Source of the DNA: a bacterium
GTDB taxonomy: Bacteria > Zhuqueibacterota > Zhuqueibacteria > Residuimicrobiales > Oceaniaggregativiventaceae
Length of the DNA: 64,000 nt
Direction of reading: 5' to 3'
Assembly: GCA_029565675.1 (NCBI GenBank)
Contig: JAKQNP010000052.1
Coordinates: 1-64,000 of the forward strand
Every line of letters begins with the position of its first letter. Within the stretch, counting starts at the first letter, position 1. The position numbers and the translations under genes were made by a program. Positions 7,573-17,707 of this stretch are shown piece after piece. Under the pieces are notes generated by a model. It did not search any database and was not told the DNA's origin. It was given only the letters and a program-made list of their open reading frames with translations.

Positions 7573-9969
7573 TTATTTTTCAAAAATACAATCGACACAG
7601 CACGGCTTACCGGATTTTTCGCACCGCACGGTTTTGATCTCCCACGGCCGAAACTTGAGATCGATCGAGCGGCCATCCACTGTCAAACGCGTCTTCGCTG
7701 TCAGGCCACCGCTCTCCTGCAGCCGCAGGATCAGCCCCTTTTTGTCCATAGAGCGCCTGACAGCCAGGACACGGACATTTTCATCCGCCACTGAAATGGT
7801 CAAGGGCCGGTGTTTTTTCTCCTTTTTCCTCTTTGTCACGGTCAAATGCGCCAGCGCAAACGGCGGCGCGTTCAGCCAATCCGCATAGTGAGGGGCCAGG
7901 CGAAGCAGTTCCTCATAGCGGCCGGGCAGAAGCAGCAAGCGAATCTCATGGGTTCCCTGATCCATATGCGGTTTGAGGGGCAAACGGTCGAACGGATAGA
8001 GGCGCTCATGGCAGTAGAGCGGCGTGCGCAAGACAGACAACCCCAAAGTCCCCTCCTGCAGGTCATAGCCGTGTTGACCGTTGCTGATGATCGCCAACGC
8101 CGGACCGCTCTTTTCTTCCTGCGAGAGAATCATCCAGCGGCCATAGGGATATTCCTGCTCTTGTTCGACCCGTTTGATGGCACCGCCGGGAATTTCGCAG
8201 AGCAAATGGCGAAACGGCGTCGGGATTTCGAGTTTGAGAAGGCGATGTTTTTCATGCACTGTAACTCGTGCCCGGACTTCCAACATTGGGAGTTGTTTGT
8301 AGGTTATCCACTCCACAACCATGCTGCTGGTTTTGGAGGTCATCCGCGTTTGCTGAATGCGCCGAACCGGGCCGTCGGTGATCATTTTGGCTGTTCCGCG
8401 CGCTCTGAACTCTTCAGCGACGGTGCGGTATTGGTCGCAGCTGTCTCCCCAGCTGTCGTTTTTGTCCTCCATCCAGCGCGCCCGGAGCGGCCCGGTCAGG
8501 CACGGTTTGCCATCGGCAGACAACTGTACGATCGAGCCTGCAGCCGGATCAAAGACGGCCTCTAGTTTGGTCGGTGTGGGATCCTTGACTTTTGGTGCGC
8601 CGGACCTGACACGGATGCGATAGTCAGTGGCACCGATCGCTTTCGGTTCTGTCACAAAAGCCAATTTCCGACGCCAGCCGTTGTAGGTGATGCTCGCCGT
8701 GGGCGGTTCTTCCTGGCTGGGAACGACATGACCGTCCTGATCCATCAACTCGAGATGCCATTTGCCGCTGAAACGGGGCCGATAGTCGAGCATACACTCG
8801 ACTTCCACCGGCATGGCTTGCGTAAATGGCTGGTGGTTCAGAACGCAAAGCGCGATGTCTTCATGCGGTGTATTGCGGGTCATGCCCACGGCACAGTCGA
8901 AGCGCAAACGTCGGGCGATACGGGACGATTCGCCATAGCCGTCCAATGCATCTCGCTCGACCAGGTGGGTGCCGGATCCTGGCAGGACATCGTGGAAATC
9001 GTTGAATAAGTGGTAATGCCAGGCCTTTTCCAGTTTTTGGGCCGGCCATTTTCCACCCCGCCACCAAAGCGCGGCACAAAGGGCTTCGGTTTGCAAAAGC
9101 AGTCCGAGATTCTCAGCCCGGCGGCGTTTGAGTCTGGCCATCGATGTATAACAGCCGGTGAAACAGCGCTGCAGCTCGCGATCATAGACAGGCGCCTGGT
9201 CGTAAAGTTCTTTGAGATCGGTATACAGTTGTTCCGGCGAGCTGTAGACCAGTTTGACCCGTTTTTCCTTGCGGATGAACGATTCTAGCATTCGCAAATC
9301 CTTGCGTGTCGCTCCGCCTCCGTGATCGCCCATTCCCCAGAAAACCGGCACCGCCCGGCCGACCTGCAAAGCCAACTCGATGGCCTGGGTCAGATTGTCT
9401 TCCAGATGGTCGGTTTCATGGTGGTAAAAACCGAAAAGAGGACGATATGCGGCGATTTCGCTCCCATCGATACCGCGCCAGCGGTAGAAATCGGCCGGCA
9501 GTTCAAGCTGATGCGGCTGCGGCCGCATGTGGATATACATCTCATAGCCGGAAAGTCGCAGGATTTGCGGCAGCCCACTGCTGTGACCGAAAACATCGAA
9601 ATTGTACGCCACTTTGGGCAGTGCACGAAATCGATCGTAAAAATAGCGCCGACCAGCAATGATATGCCGCAAAATGGTTTCGCTGTCGGTCATGTTGAGA
9701 TCGGGTTGCAGAAACCAACCGCCACTGATGCACCATCGCTTTTGGCGAACCAGCTTTTGGATGGCGCGAAACAGGACCGGATCAGCCTTTTCGACCCACT
9801 GATAGAGCACCGATTCATTGTGGGTAAAGACAAAGTCCGGGAATTCGCGCAGCAGCTCGACGGCGATGCGAAAGGTGGTAAGAGTTTCGGCACACCCTTC
9901 TTCCCATCGCCACTGCCAGACCGGATCGAGATGGGCGGTGCAGATAAGATGAACCCTGGGTTTTTTCAT
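7573..9969 (-). CDS. GH38 alpha-mannosidase, cytoplasmic
   Basis: Predicted hydrolase of alpha-mannosides. Family 38 signatures are clear: AHLDPVWQWRW with zinc ligands H13 and D15, YNFDVFGHSSGLPQ with the likely nucleophile D125, and FNDFHDVLPGSG with a later zinc-binding histidine. No signal peptide is present, so it should act on oligosaccharides after import. The gene overlaps the upstream symporter gene by four bases (ATGA), fitting coupled translation of transporter and enzyme. The 798-residue length is normal for bacterial GH38. Confidence 0.93.
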   Translation of the reverse strand: MKKPRVHLICTAHLDPVWQWRWEEGCAETLTTFRIAVELLREFPDFVFTHNESVLYQWVEKADPVLFRAIQKLVRQKRWCISGGWFLQPDLNMTDSETILRHIIAGRRYFYDRFRALPKVAYNFDVFGHSSGLPQILRLSGYEMYIHMRPQPHQLELPADFYRWRGIDGSEIAAYRPLFGFYHHETDHLEDNLTQAIELALQVGRAVPVFWGMGDHGGGATRKDLRMLESFIRKEKRVKLVYSSPEQLYTDLKELYDQAPVYDRELQRCFTGCYTSMARLKRRRAENLGLLLQTEALCAALWWRGGKWPAQKLEKAWHYHLFNDFHDVLPGSGTHLVERDALDGYGESSRIARRLRFDCAVGMTRNTPHEDIALCVLNHQPFTQAMPVEVECMLDYRPRFSGKWHLELMDQDGHVVPSQEEPPTASITYNGWRRKLAFVTEPKAIGATDYRIRVRSGAPKVKDPTPTKLEAVFDPAAGSIVQLSADGKPCLTGPLRARWMEDKNDSWGDSCDQYRTVAEEFRARGTAKMITDGPVRRIQQTRMTSKTSSMVVEWITYKQLPMLEVRARVTVHEKHRLLKLEIPTPFRHLLCEIPGGAIKRVEQEQEYPYGRWMILSQEEKSGPALAIISNGQHGYDLQEGTLGLSVLRTPLYCHERLYPFDRLPLKPHMDQGTHEIRLLLLPGRYEELLRLAPHYADWLNAPPFALAHLTVTKRKKEKKHRPLTISVADENVRVLAVRRSMDKKGLILRLQESGGLTAKTRLTVDGRSIDLKFRPWEIKTVRCEKSGKPCCVDCIFEK

Positions 9970-11753
9970 AATTTTGTCCCTCGCTGAAAAAGCGCTTCTT
10001 CATTCCGCGGCGGCAATTGGCGGTACCAAGTGAAATACAACACAGCCGAAACGACGACAAAGATCACACTCCACAGCACCACTTTGGGCCATTGGCGCAG
10101 AAAAGCATAAAAAGGGATCAACGCCAGAGAGAGCTGAAAAACCATGGTGATCAAGCCGTTGATCCAGTCATAGGTCGACTCGTGGTTATCCGGATCGATA
10201 CGACCCTGTTGAATGGCGAGTTTGCGGATGGGTTGCCAAACTCCGAAGGGTCGAACCCGTGAATAGAAATCGATCAGAACCCCGGTATCAGTCGGCGGCA
10301 CGCGAAATCCGATGATCACCGTAGCGATCAGGCTGAGGCCGATATCAACGGCAAGCGTCACCGTGATGGGCCACTCCGCGAAAAACACTTTCTGCGCAAG
10401 AATAATCGCGGTGGAGGCGATCATGCTGTAGACAAAGGCTTTGGCGCTGAACCGCCACCAATGCCAGCGCATGGTTGCAGGTACCAGAATCATGGTGACG
10501 ACCACAAAGATCATCGCTTCCCAGGCGGAGATGATCTGATCAAAGAGCAGGCTGAGGCTGAAACCAAGGGCCAGGGCGACGATGGAAGCGATCTGTCCCA
10601 GGCGCACCAGCTTTTGTTGGCTTAAATTTTTGGTGAAATATCGTTTAAGGAAATCATTGACGACCACCGAACTGGTGACGTTGATCATGGCATCCAGAGT
10701 GGACATAAGCGCCGCCAAAAGCACGGCCAAAAACATACCGCGCAACCCAACAGGCAATTTGTTCAATACCAGAGGCATGATCTTTTCGGCATCAAAGCCG
10801 GCTTGCGAGCCGAGATAGGTCAATCCCAGTATAAGAAAGGCGCACCCCATGATCCAGCGGATGGTATAGCCCACTGTCCACATGCCGCCGGCAAGGGCCG
10901 CGTCGCGCGAGCTGCGCGCGGTGAGAAAGAATTGAAAATCCCATACATTCGGACCTGCGAGAAGGCGAAAAATCATCCAGGAAAAACCGGCGAGCAACAG
11001 TGGCCCGAAAAGGTAAAAATGGTGATAACTTTCCGGTGTAGCGGCTAAATAGCCGTCCCACAATTTCCAAACCGGAGTCAATGATTGCCAGCTTTCCGGC
11101 ATCCTTTGCAGCAGTGGAGAGAAATCGCCATTGTTGAAGACCATAAAGCTTAACAGCACGGCCCCGATCGCCAGCAGCAGCGTTTGCAGCAAATCGGTCA
11201 GCACGACCCCGAAGAATCCGGCGAGAGTGACATAGATGCCCACGATGGAAAAAATAAGCAAAGTCGACAGCCAACGCGACAGCGGCAAAAACTCCTCGGC
11301 AAACTTGCCAATGCCCACGGCCATAAAGGTGAGATTGCTGATCATCAACACCAGCAAAAAAACGGCGGCGGCGATTCTGGCATATTCTGCATCGCGGGTT
11401 TTGCCGAAGCGGGTTTCGTTCCATTCGGCAAAAGTCATGACTCCCGAGCGGCGGATCCACTTGGCCTGAAAAGCCATGTAAAAACAGATCATGAACCAGC
11501 CCCAAAAGATATGGGTCATCCAGACCGATTTCAAACCGAGGTAATAGAGAGCGCCCACCATGGCCATGGTGCCGCCGATATCGATATAGCTGGAACATCC
11601 GGCAAAGCCCAATATCCACCATGGCAGATTGCGTCCTGCCAGAAAATAATTGTCGAGTGTGGAAGTGGCGCGCTTTTTAACCCAAAATCCGATGAGCACA
11701 ACCAGAATGAGATAAATCGCAATGATGGAGACATCCTGCCACGGGAGATTCAT
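9966..11753 (-). CDS. Sodium:solute symporter (SSS family)
   Basis: A multi-spanning membrane protein with about 13-15 helices and SSS features: DNYFLAGRNLPWWILGFAG near the N-terminus, GFFGVVLTDLLQ, and LMSTLDAMINVTSSVVVNDF. It probably imports a sugar or sugar acid with Na+ across the inner membrane; the substrate is unknown. The start is the ATG of MNLPWQD with AGGAG upstream; the longer frame adds an unlikely charged leader. Position between secreted glycosidases and the cytoplasmic GH38 suggests it carries mannose-containing products. Confidence 0.92.
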   Translation of the reverse strand: MNLPWQDVSIIAIYLILVVLIGFWVKKRATSTLDNYFLAGRNLPWWILGFAGCSSYIDIGGTMAMVGALYYLGLKSVWMTHIFWGWFMICFYMAFQAKWIRRSGVMTFAEWNETRFGKTRDAEYARIAAAVFLLVLMISNLTFMAVGIGKFAEEFLPLSRWLSTLLIFSIVGIYVTLAGFFGVVLTDLLQTLLLAIGAVLLSFMVFNNGDFSPLLQRMPESWQSLTPVWKLWDGYLAATPESYHHFYLFGPLLLAGFSWMIFRLLAGPNVWDFQFFLTARSSRDAALAGGMWTVGYTIRWIMGCAFLILGLTYLGSQAGFDAEKIMPLVLNKLPVGLRGMFLAVLLAALMSTLDAMINVTSSVVVNDFLKRYFTKNLSQQKLVRLGQIASIVALALGFSLSLLFDQIISAWEAMIFVVVTMILVPATMRWHWWRFSAKAFVYSMIASTAIILAQKVFFAEWPITVTLAVDIGLSLIATVIIGFRVPPTDTGVLIDFYSRVRPFGVWQPIRKLAIQQGRIDPDNHESTYDWINGLITMVFQLSLALIPFYAFLRQWPKVVLWSVIFVVVSAVLYFTWYRQLPPRNEEALFQRGTKL

Positions 11754-11788
11754 CGATCCGCTCCTGCTTGATGAGATGGGGTAGTGAT

Positions 11789-14563
11789 CTAGTCGATATC
11801 CTTGACGCAACGAAAGCCGACGGTTGCGCTGCGGTCAAAGCCAGGTGACACCAGCAACAGCATTTTTTGCTGGTTGACCGGCCAGGGTCCGCCGGTGATG
11901 TACCACATGCTGCCATCCGGAAAATAATAACTGCCGCCCCGCAGCATTGCAAAGGTGTAGGTGCCGTTGTCGTAGACATCATCCATCATCTGCCAGACAT
12001 TTCCGACCAGATCGCAAACGCCGAAAGGACTGGCGCCGGACGGAAAAGCATCGACAGGCGTGGTGGATCCGGACTTGAAGTTGCAGCGGGTGCTGTCCAT
12101 TTCATTGCCCCAGGGGTAACTGCGGCCATCGGCTCCCTGGGCGGCGTATTGCCACTCGATATCGGTGGGCAGGCGCTTGCCGGCCCAATGCGCATAGGCT
12201 CGGGCATCTTCCAGGCTGACATTCACCACCGGATGATCGAGCAGGTGTTCAGGAGGCCGCCGGTCGCGCCAAAGGGCGAGAAAGTTGACCGTGTCCTTTG
12301 GCACATAATCTGAAGCATCGATGAACTCTTTGTAGTGCCGATTGGTCACCGGATAGATATCCATATAAAACGATTTGATTTTCAGTTCACATGGCGTTTT
12401 AAAATCGGGATAGGGCAGAACGATATTTGGCTCCTGAGTTTCAGCGAGCTTGAAAACCATGGGTCCGCCGAGTATTTTGACCATCCCCTTCGGAGCCCGA
12501 CTCGACGGGGCCGTTGGTTGAACGGTCGAGATCAAGCGCGGTGTGGCCAGCATCACCTCCAGGACCAGTTCATCGAGCAACTCCTCTTGCTCGAACAATT
12601 GCACAACGAATTTTCCTTCGTATCGACCAAATGCATCGCGCAGCGAGAGGGTTTGACCCGGTAGCTGGATCTCGATTTTTTTGCTTTCATAGCCGGGATC
12701 GCCGACCCACAGTAGCAGGCGATCGCCCTTCTTTGCCTGTACTGACAAAGAGTCGTGGTTTACCTGACCATCGATGAGGCGTGGGAAACAGGCGATACAA
12801 TCGACCTGGCTTTCCATCCGTGTGCCCAACCACGCGCGATCGAAAGCCAGAGTTGTGACGGGAATTTGCCAGCGTTCACCGACCTGGACCGGCTCGACTT
12901 TCTGGTGATGCCAGAGGCTGACATAGTGGGCGGACTCTTCCGGCTGCACGTCGATCAGAGGCGCTGAAAAACCCTGCGGCACCAGGCTATAGACGGTATG
13001 GATCGTCTTTGTTTCGTTTTGCCATCGGTTGACCCAAATGCTCTCAGCCTGCACGGGAACCAGTGGTTGATAATCTGGCAGCGAAAAGAGACGTGAATTG
13101 TCGCGCAGAATTTTGATGATCCTGCCCATGTAGCGAAACTCTTCCTCCATCCACGAGGGTCTGCCTGCGCGCATGATGTTGAGTTCCATGCCATAACCAT
13201 TAAACAGACAAACATTGGCTTCGCGATGCAGCCGACCTTCGGTTAGCTGCAAAACGCGAAAGATCTGATTTTGCGGAAAAACATATTTATTGAGGTTGAG
13301 CGGCGGCGGCAGATAGATCGCATCGTGCACGCGACCCGTAACGATGGTGGGCATATGCTTGGGTATCGCCATGCCTTCGCTGTACATGATCACACCCGGC
13401 TTGACTCGATCAGCGGTTTCCTGCAGTTCTTTGCTGGACTCGCCGCGTGTATCCAGCACAACGCCATCCGCATCGGTCATTCGCAGCAGGCGCTCCATCC
13501 CCTGCAGATGGTCTTCGTCGCGGGTATCGGTGTCCCAGGGATTATAGGAGATGAAATAGCGGGTGCCGCGCTTGCGGGCATAGTCGACCTGACGGCGCAA
13601 CTCGGGCAGGCCGCCGGGCAGATCGCCATAGAGATCCCATTGGTTGCGTTGATCGAGTCCCAGGCGCGGCCAGGTCGGCCACAGAATATAAACATCGATT
13701 TTCCCCCACAACGAGTCATAGCGCGAAAGAAAATCGTACCAGGTATAGCGATCGTCAAAGCGGGCATAATAATCTTTGTCCCAGGCCATCTGAATCATCA
13801 TAAAATAGGCATCGCGGATCCACTGCAAATCGCCTCGCCTATACAAACTGGTATCGAATTCCGGCAAATCATATAGCCAGCGATCGTGATAGACCAGACG
13901 CAAACCCGTGCGCCAATCCGAACCCGAGTGGGCATCGATATAAAACGTGTATTCGACAAAGCCTGTCGGTTCCAGCGTCGTCCAGTATCGCCGCCGTTCG
14001 CAGCGTTCCGAAGCTGTGCGGCGCGCCACTGCCGTCAAAGAATGGTCTGCATCGATGGGCAGAGTACAAAAGCCCGATTCCCAGGCATTGTCCGGCACCA
14101 CCACCCCGACAGGCGACAAATCCGGTGTAAAGAGGACAGTGCGGCTGAGGTAATTGGTACGGTCGAATGAACCGGCGCCGGTGATGTAGGCGCGATCTGC
14201 GCCTTGTCCAAAGGGTACCACATTGGCGACCTTGATCGGCTTTTCCGTGCTGTTCCTCAAACACAACTTTAACAAGTATCCCGGTTCAAACGACGGATCG
14301 AGATGAACAACGAGCGATAATCCGCCCATTCGGCCGACGATGCTGTCGTTGATTGCGGCGGTACCCTGGTTGCTGAACTGCAGGGAATCATCGATTTCCA
14401 GCGAAAAGAGCGGCAGCAGCTGCTGCAGTTCTATTCTTTGGCCGTCGATGATGCAGGAAGCGATTTCCACGCCGTTTTTGGACGAAAAAGAAAGCGACTC
14501 CAATTCAGGGGCCGATTGCACGGCCGCAAAGGCGATCAGCAACAAAAAGACGCTTTTTTTCAT
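11789..14563 (-). CDS. Secreted TIM-barrel glycosidase-like protein with C-terminal FGE-fold domain
   Basis: It has an N-terminal signal peptide and a beta-rich region (about 20-230). A likely (beta/alpha)8 barrel follows at about 250-490, with TDADGVVLDTRG (D371) and VIMYSEGM (E396) as candidate acid residues. The C-terminal FGE/SUMF1-like domain spans about 690-924 (KRLPTDIEWQYAAQG, YPWGNE, GVCDLVGNVWQMM, LRGGSYY, VGFRCV). The catalytic cysteine pair of true FGEs is missing, so the domain probably binds a ligand rather than oxidising cysteine. I cannot assign a GH family. The gene lies nine bases after the debranching-like gene in one operon, which supports a glycan role. Confidence 0.65.
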   Translation of the reverse strand: MKKSVFLLLIAFAAVQSAPELESLSFSSKNGVEIASCIIDGQRIELQQLLPLFSLEIDDSLQFSNQGTAAINDSIVGRMGGLSLVVHLDPSFEPGYLLKLCLRNSTEKPIKVANVVPFGQGADRAYITGAGSFDRTNYLSRTVLFTPDLSPVGVVVPDNAWESGFCTLPIDADHSLTAVARRTASERCERRRYWTTLEPTGFVEYTFYIDAHSGSDWRTGLRLVYHDRWLYDLPEFDTSLYRRGDLQWIRDAYFMMIQMAWDKDYYARFDDRYTWYDFLSRYDSLWGKIDVYILWPTWPRLGLDQRNQWDLYGDLPGGLPELRRQVDYARKRGTRYFISYNPWDTDTRDEDHLQGMERLLRMTDADGVVLDTRGESSKELQETADRVKPGVIMYSEGMAIPKHMPTIVTGRVHDAIYLPPPLNLNKYVFPQNQIFRVLQLTEGRLHREANVCLFNGYGMELNIMRAGRPSWMEEEFRYMGRIIKILRDNSRLFSLPDYQPLVPVQAESIWVNRWQNETKTIHTVYSLVPQGFSAPLIDVQPEESAHYVSLWHHQKVEPVQVGERWQIPVTTLAFDRAWLGTRMESQVDCIACFPRLIDGQVNHDSLSVQAKKGDRLLLWVGDPGYESKKIEIQLPGQTLSLRDAFGRYEGKFVVQLFEQEELLDELVLEVMLATPRLISTVQPTAPSSRAPKGMVKILGGPMVFKLAETQEPNIVLPYPDFKTPCELKIKSFYMDIYPVTNRHYKEFIDASDYVPKDTVNFLALWRDRRPPEHLLDHPVVNVSLEDARAYAHWAGKRLPTDIEWQYAAQGADGRSYPWGNEMDSTRCNFKSGSTTPVDAFPSGASPFGVCDLVGNVWQMMDDVYDNGTYTFAMLRGGSYYFPDGSMWYITGGPWPVNQQKMLLLVSPGFDRSATVGFRCVKDID

Positions 14564-14571
14564 GGCAGTCC

Positions 14572-17500
14572 CTATTTTTCGGCAGCCTGGCCATAGACAG
14601 CAGGCACCAGAGTGAACGTTTTTTCCGGCATCGACCGATAGGTAATCTCGATTTTCATTTCAGAGCGCAGAGTGCCGGATACAATAGAACCGCTGACGTC
14701 GCCGGAACCAGACAGAATCCAAATCTGTTCGAGCGGCCAATCGCTGTCGTCACGGACCTGAAAAACCACATCCAGCGGTTTGCCCTGAGTCAATTTCAAC
14801 GTCCAGATCACCTTTTCGCCCTTGTCCATCTCCAGATCAAAACGGGAATCGCCGACGCGCAGGTTGCTGACCTTGAAGAAAGGCCAGTGCGCCGGCGGTT
14901 GCGGCAACAGCCGCACTCGACGCTGCAAGGCATCAGGCGAAAATCCCAGCATGCCGGTGATCAACGGATAGACGGCATTGGTTTCGGACCAGCATTGATG
15001 GGAACAGACACCGGTGGGTTTGTAGATCAACCCATTCAAAACTTCTTCGGTATAGCCCAAACCGAAATCATCAAATGCATAGATGGTGCTCATGACATGT
15101 CGAAAAGCCTGTTCCGCCCAACCGTAGCGGTATTCGGCCGCCGCAGCCCATCCGGTAAACAATGGCCAAATGGCGCCGTAATGATAGCCGTGAGGACTGA
15201 ATAAAGGCGATTCACTGGTGACGATGCGCACGCCCCAATCGGTGGAAAAACTGGCGGTTCCCCATTCCTGCAACATGGTTTCGGTCTTGCTCGAATCGAG
15301 CAATCCCAAAAGCATGGGCACGGACGGGACCACGGTCTTTTCGCGGTGGTAGACGCCGCCGGGATAGAGTCCCAGGCTGTAGAACTGCAGAGAATCGAGA
15401 TAAAAATCGGTGTTCATCATTTCGTGTATTTGAACCGCCTGTGCCAAAAATTGGTCGATGCGATCGGTTTCTCCCAAAGCGCGACCGATATAAGCAGCGT
15501 CCCTCAACGCCTGGCACCACAATCCGGCCATATAAAAAGTCGTGTGAGCACCGTAGAGTTTGCCTCCCTCTATCCAGCCGTGACCGACGCGGGTGTTCTC
15601 GATCAAACCATCGCCGTCGGTATCGGTGCTGTACAAATACTCCATCGCTGCCATCAATGACGGCCACAGCTCGCGGATGGTCTGCAGATCGCCGGATGAG
15701 CGGAGATAATGGGCTGAAAGGAGCACATAGAGCGGAGTTGCATCCGCAGCATCGAAATGCAAACCGCCGCTGGTCGACAGTTCATGGAATATTTTGCCGT
15801 TTAGATCCTGGAATTTGGCAAAGAAATGGAGTTGTCGTTTCACCGACTCAAAATCGCCGTAATTGTCGACCGCAAAGCACGACCAGACTGCGTCACGGCC
15901 GAAATACCAGGCATAGCCGGGACGGCCGCTGATGCGGTGGTTTCCTCCCCAGCCGCGCTCTGTGGTTCCCATGCCGGCAAACATGGCGGTCCCATAAGGG
16001 GGTGTCTCGACAAAAAATCGATCGATCGCCACCAATTTCCACAGATAGCTTGCGTTGAACAGAGAATCCGGGGAATGAAAAACAGTTGTTTCTTTAAACA
16101 GGCGAGTGTAATAATCGACAGAAGCGTCGTAATGCTCTGGCCCGTGTTCTGCCAAAGCTTTAAAAGCAGACACCGCTTCATCCCGGCCCTGATTGCTAGC
16201 GCTAAAGAGAACACGCAGAGTCTGTTGCGCCGGCACCTCGTAAACAGCGCGAAAGCGCACTCCATTTTCATTCGCAATCGAGAGCAGTGCCGGAGCCGAG
16301 GCATGTGGCGAATCAGCTATGCCGCTCAAGGGCTGGCGATCTGTACCCAACAGGCAGTAAAATGAACCGCTGACGTCCCTGATGTGCACGGTCTGAAGCA
16401 GCGAATCAGCTCCGAAGTAAACCGGCCCGAGCACGCTCTGTTCGTAGGGCCACATGAGCCGCTGATCGAAGACACTCTCGACCCTCAACTGCATCGCCAG
16501 CTCGGTTTTGTTCTCGAGCAGGATCACTCCGGCCGGCAACTCGCGATCGGCGAAGACAGTCTCGACAATTTGTCCCTGGGGCAAGGAATAGGTCCGCTCA
16601 AAGGATTCGGGACGATTGACAAAGGCACAGGGGAGTTCCCGCAAATCCAAAACCTCATCGCCCTGGACCAGTCCGATGTGCAGATCCTGGACTGCCCGAA
16701 AGGGGTGGACCCAGATTTCGTCGATGGCGCCATGCTCCTTGCCCATCACCAGGATGCGTTTGCCTGAAGTTTCGCAATAGGCTTTTTGCCCCGGATTCCG
16801 ACCGATAACAAGATCCGAGCGTTTGAGAGCATCGGTCGGCATCGGTTTCCAGCGGCAAATGAAAGACGCCGGAGAAAAGGGTTTTGGCCGACTGTCGTGC
16901 GCAAACCAAAAGGTCGGCTGGATGCCGAACGTCTCGCCTTCGAGGTAACCCAGTGCGTTTTGCACCAGCCGTTGGGCTTGCTTGTGCTGCAGATTTTCGC
17001 GGTCAAAATGCAAGAATCCGCCGATGCAGACGATTCGGCCGCCGCTGTCATCGGCATATTCCCAAAGCGCCTTGGTCTGATGCTGATAGAAAAAATGGTG
17101 CTTCTCGATGGCGATCACTTTGCCCTGTTGAGGCCAAAGCGAGTCGAAATAGGCAGTGCGCCATTCAGTAAAACTCGAATCGGTATGTAAAGTGTGCACT
17201 CCCCCCCACAATCCGGCAAACACCGGGTGATCGCGAAAGCCCTGAAAGCCGTATTTGGTTCCCATGTCGCTGATATCGATCTCGATCGAACGAGCCTCAG
17301 GGGCGACAGTTTCCAGACCGATCATCGAGGGGATCTGGCAGGCAAAACCGGACAGCAGCATTTTACCGCCGTTTCGAAACCAATCGGCCAATGGTGCAAA
17401 GTCGATCGTTTGGCAGTGTGCCTCCCAATCGGATTTTTCGGGGATATGAATCCAGATGCTGGCGCGGTTGCCGAGCCCAACAGAAAGAGACGAGTCGGTC

Positions 17501-17652
17501 AATGCCATGGCGACGAGGATTCCGGGCTCAAAGGCCGAGATTGCCTTTTCAGATTCCGGGCTTTGCGGATCGACAACCAGCAGCGTTGTTTTCCTTTGCG
17601 TCGAACAGGCACAGGCAAAGCAAAGAACCAGAACAATCCACAGTTTTTTCAT
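14572..17652 (-). CDS. Secreted debranching-enzyme-like glycosidase with N-terminal GATase-like domain
   Basis: The N-terminus is a signal peptide with cysteines at 14 and 16, possibly a lipoprotein. Residues about 22-240 resemble a flavodoxin/GATase-like sensor or sugar-binding fold (GGKMLLSGFACQ, GGRIVCIGGFLHF). Residues about 530-930 form a six-hairpin (alpha/alpha)6 region with YAWYFGRDAVWS and DTDGDGLIENTRVGHGW, like glycogen-debranching enzymes (GH133) and related GH families. The reaction is probably hydrolysis of an alpha-linked sugar; the substrate is not readable. AAAGAGGATG precedes the start. It sits between the GH127 gene and the TIM-barrel/FGE gene. Confidence 0.72.
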   Translation of the reverse strand: MKKLWIVLVLCFACACSTQRKTTLLVVDPQSPESEKAISAFEPGILVAMALTDSSLSVGLGNRASIWIHIPEKSDWEAHCQTIDFAPLADWFRNGGKMLLSGFACQIPSMIGLETVAPEARSIEIDISDMGTKYGFQGFRDHPVFAGLWGGVHTLHTDSSFTEWRTAYFDSLWPQQGKVIAIEKHHFFYQHQTKALWEYADDSGGRIVCIGGFLHFDRENLQHKQAQRLVQNALGYLEGETFGIQPTFWFAHDSRPKPFSPASFICRWKPMPTDALKRSDLVIGRNPGQKAYCETSGKRILVMGKEHGAIDEIWVHPFRAVQDLHIGLVQGDEVLDLRELPCAFVNRPESFERTYSLPQGQIVETVFADRELPAGVILLENKTELAMQLRVESVFDQRLMWPYEQSVLGPVYFGADSLLQTVHIRDVSGSFYCLLGTDRQPLSGIADSPHASAPALLSIANENGVRFRAVYEVPAQQTLRVLFSASNQGRDEAVSAFKALAEHGPEHYDASVDYYTRLFKETTVFHSPDSLFNASYLWKLVAIDRFFVETPPYGTAMFAGMGTTERGWGGNHRISGRPGYAWYFGRDAVWSCFAVDNYGDFESVKRQLHFFAKFQDLNGKIFHELSTSGGLHFDAADATPLYVLLSAHYLRSSGDLQTIRELWPSLMAAMEYLYSTDTDGDGLIENTRVGHGWIEGGKLYGAHTTFYMAGLWCQALRDAAYIGRALGETDRIDQFLAQAVQIHEMMNTDFYLDSLQFYSLGLYPGGVYHREKTVVPSVPMLLGLLDSSKTETMLQEWGTASFSTDWGVRIVTSESPLFSPHGYHYGAIWPLFTGWAAAAEYRYGWAEQAFRHVMSTIYAFDDFGLGYTEEVLNGLIYKPTGVCSHQCWSETNAVYPLITGMLGFSPDALQRRVRLLPQPPAHWPFFKVSNLRVGDSRFDLEMDKGEKVIWTLKLTQGKPLDVVFQVRDDSDWPLEQIWILSGSGDVSGSIVSGTLRSEMKIEITYRSMPEKTFTLVPAVYGQAAEK

Positions 17653-17707
17653 TTCATCCTCTTTTCAGTGGTTTCCCAGCGGGGAACACCACGTTCTTCT
17701 TTTCTCA

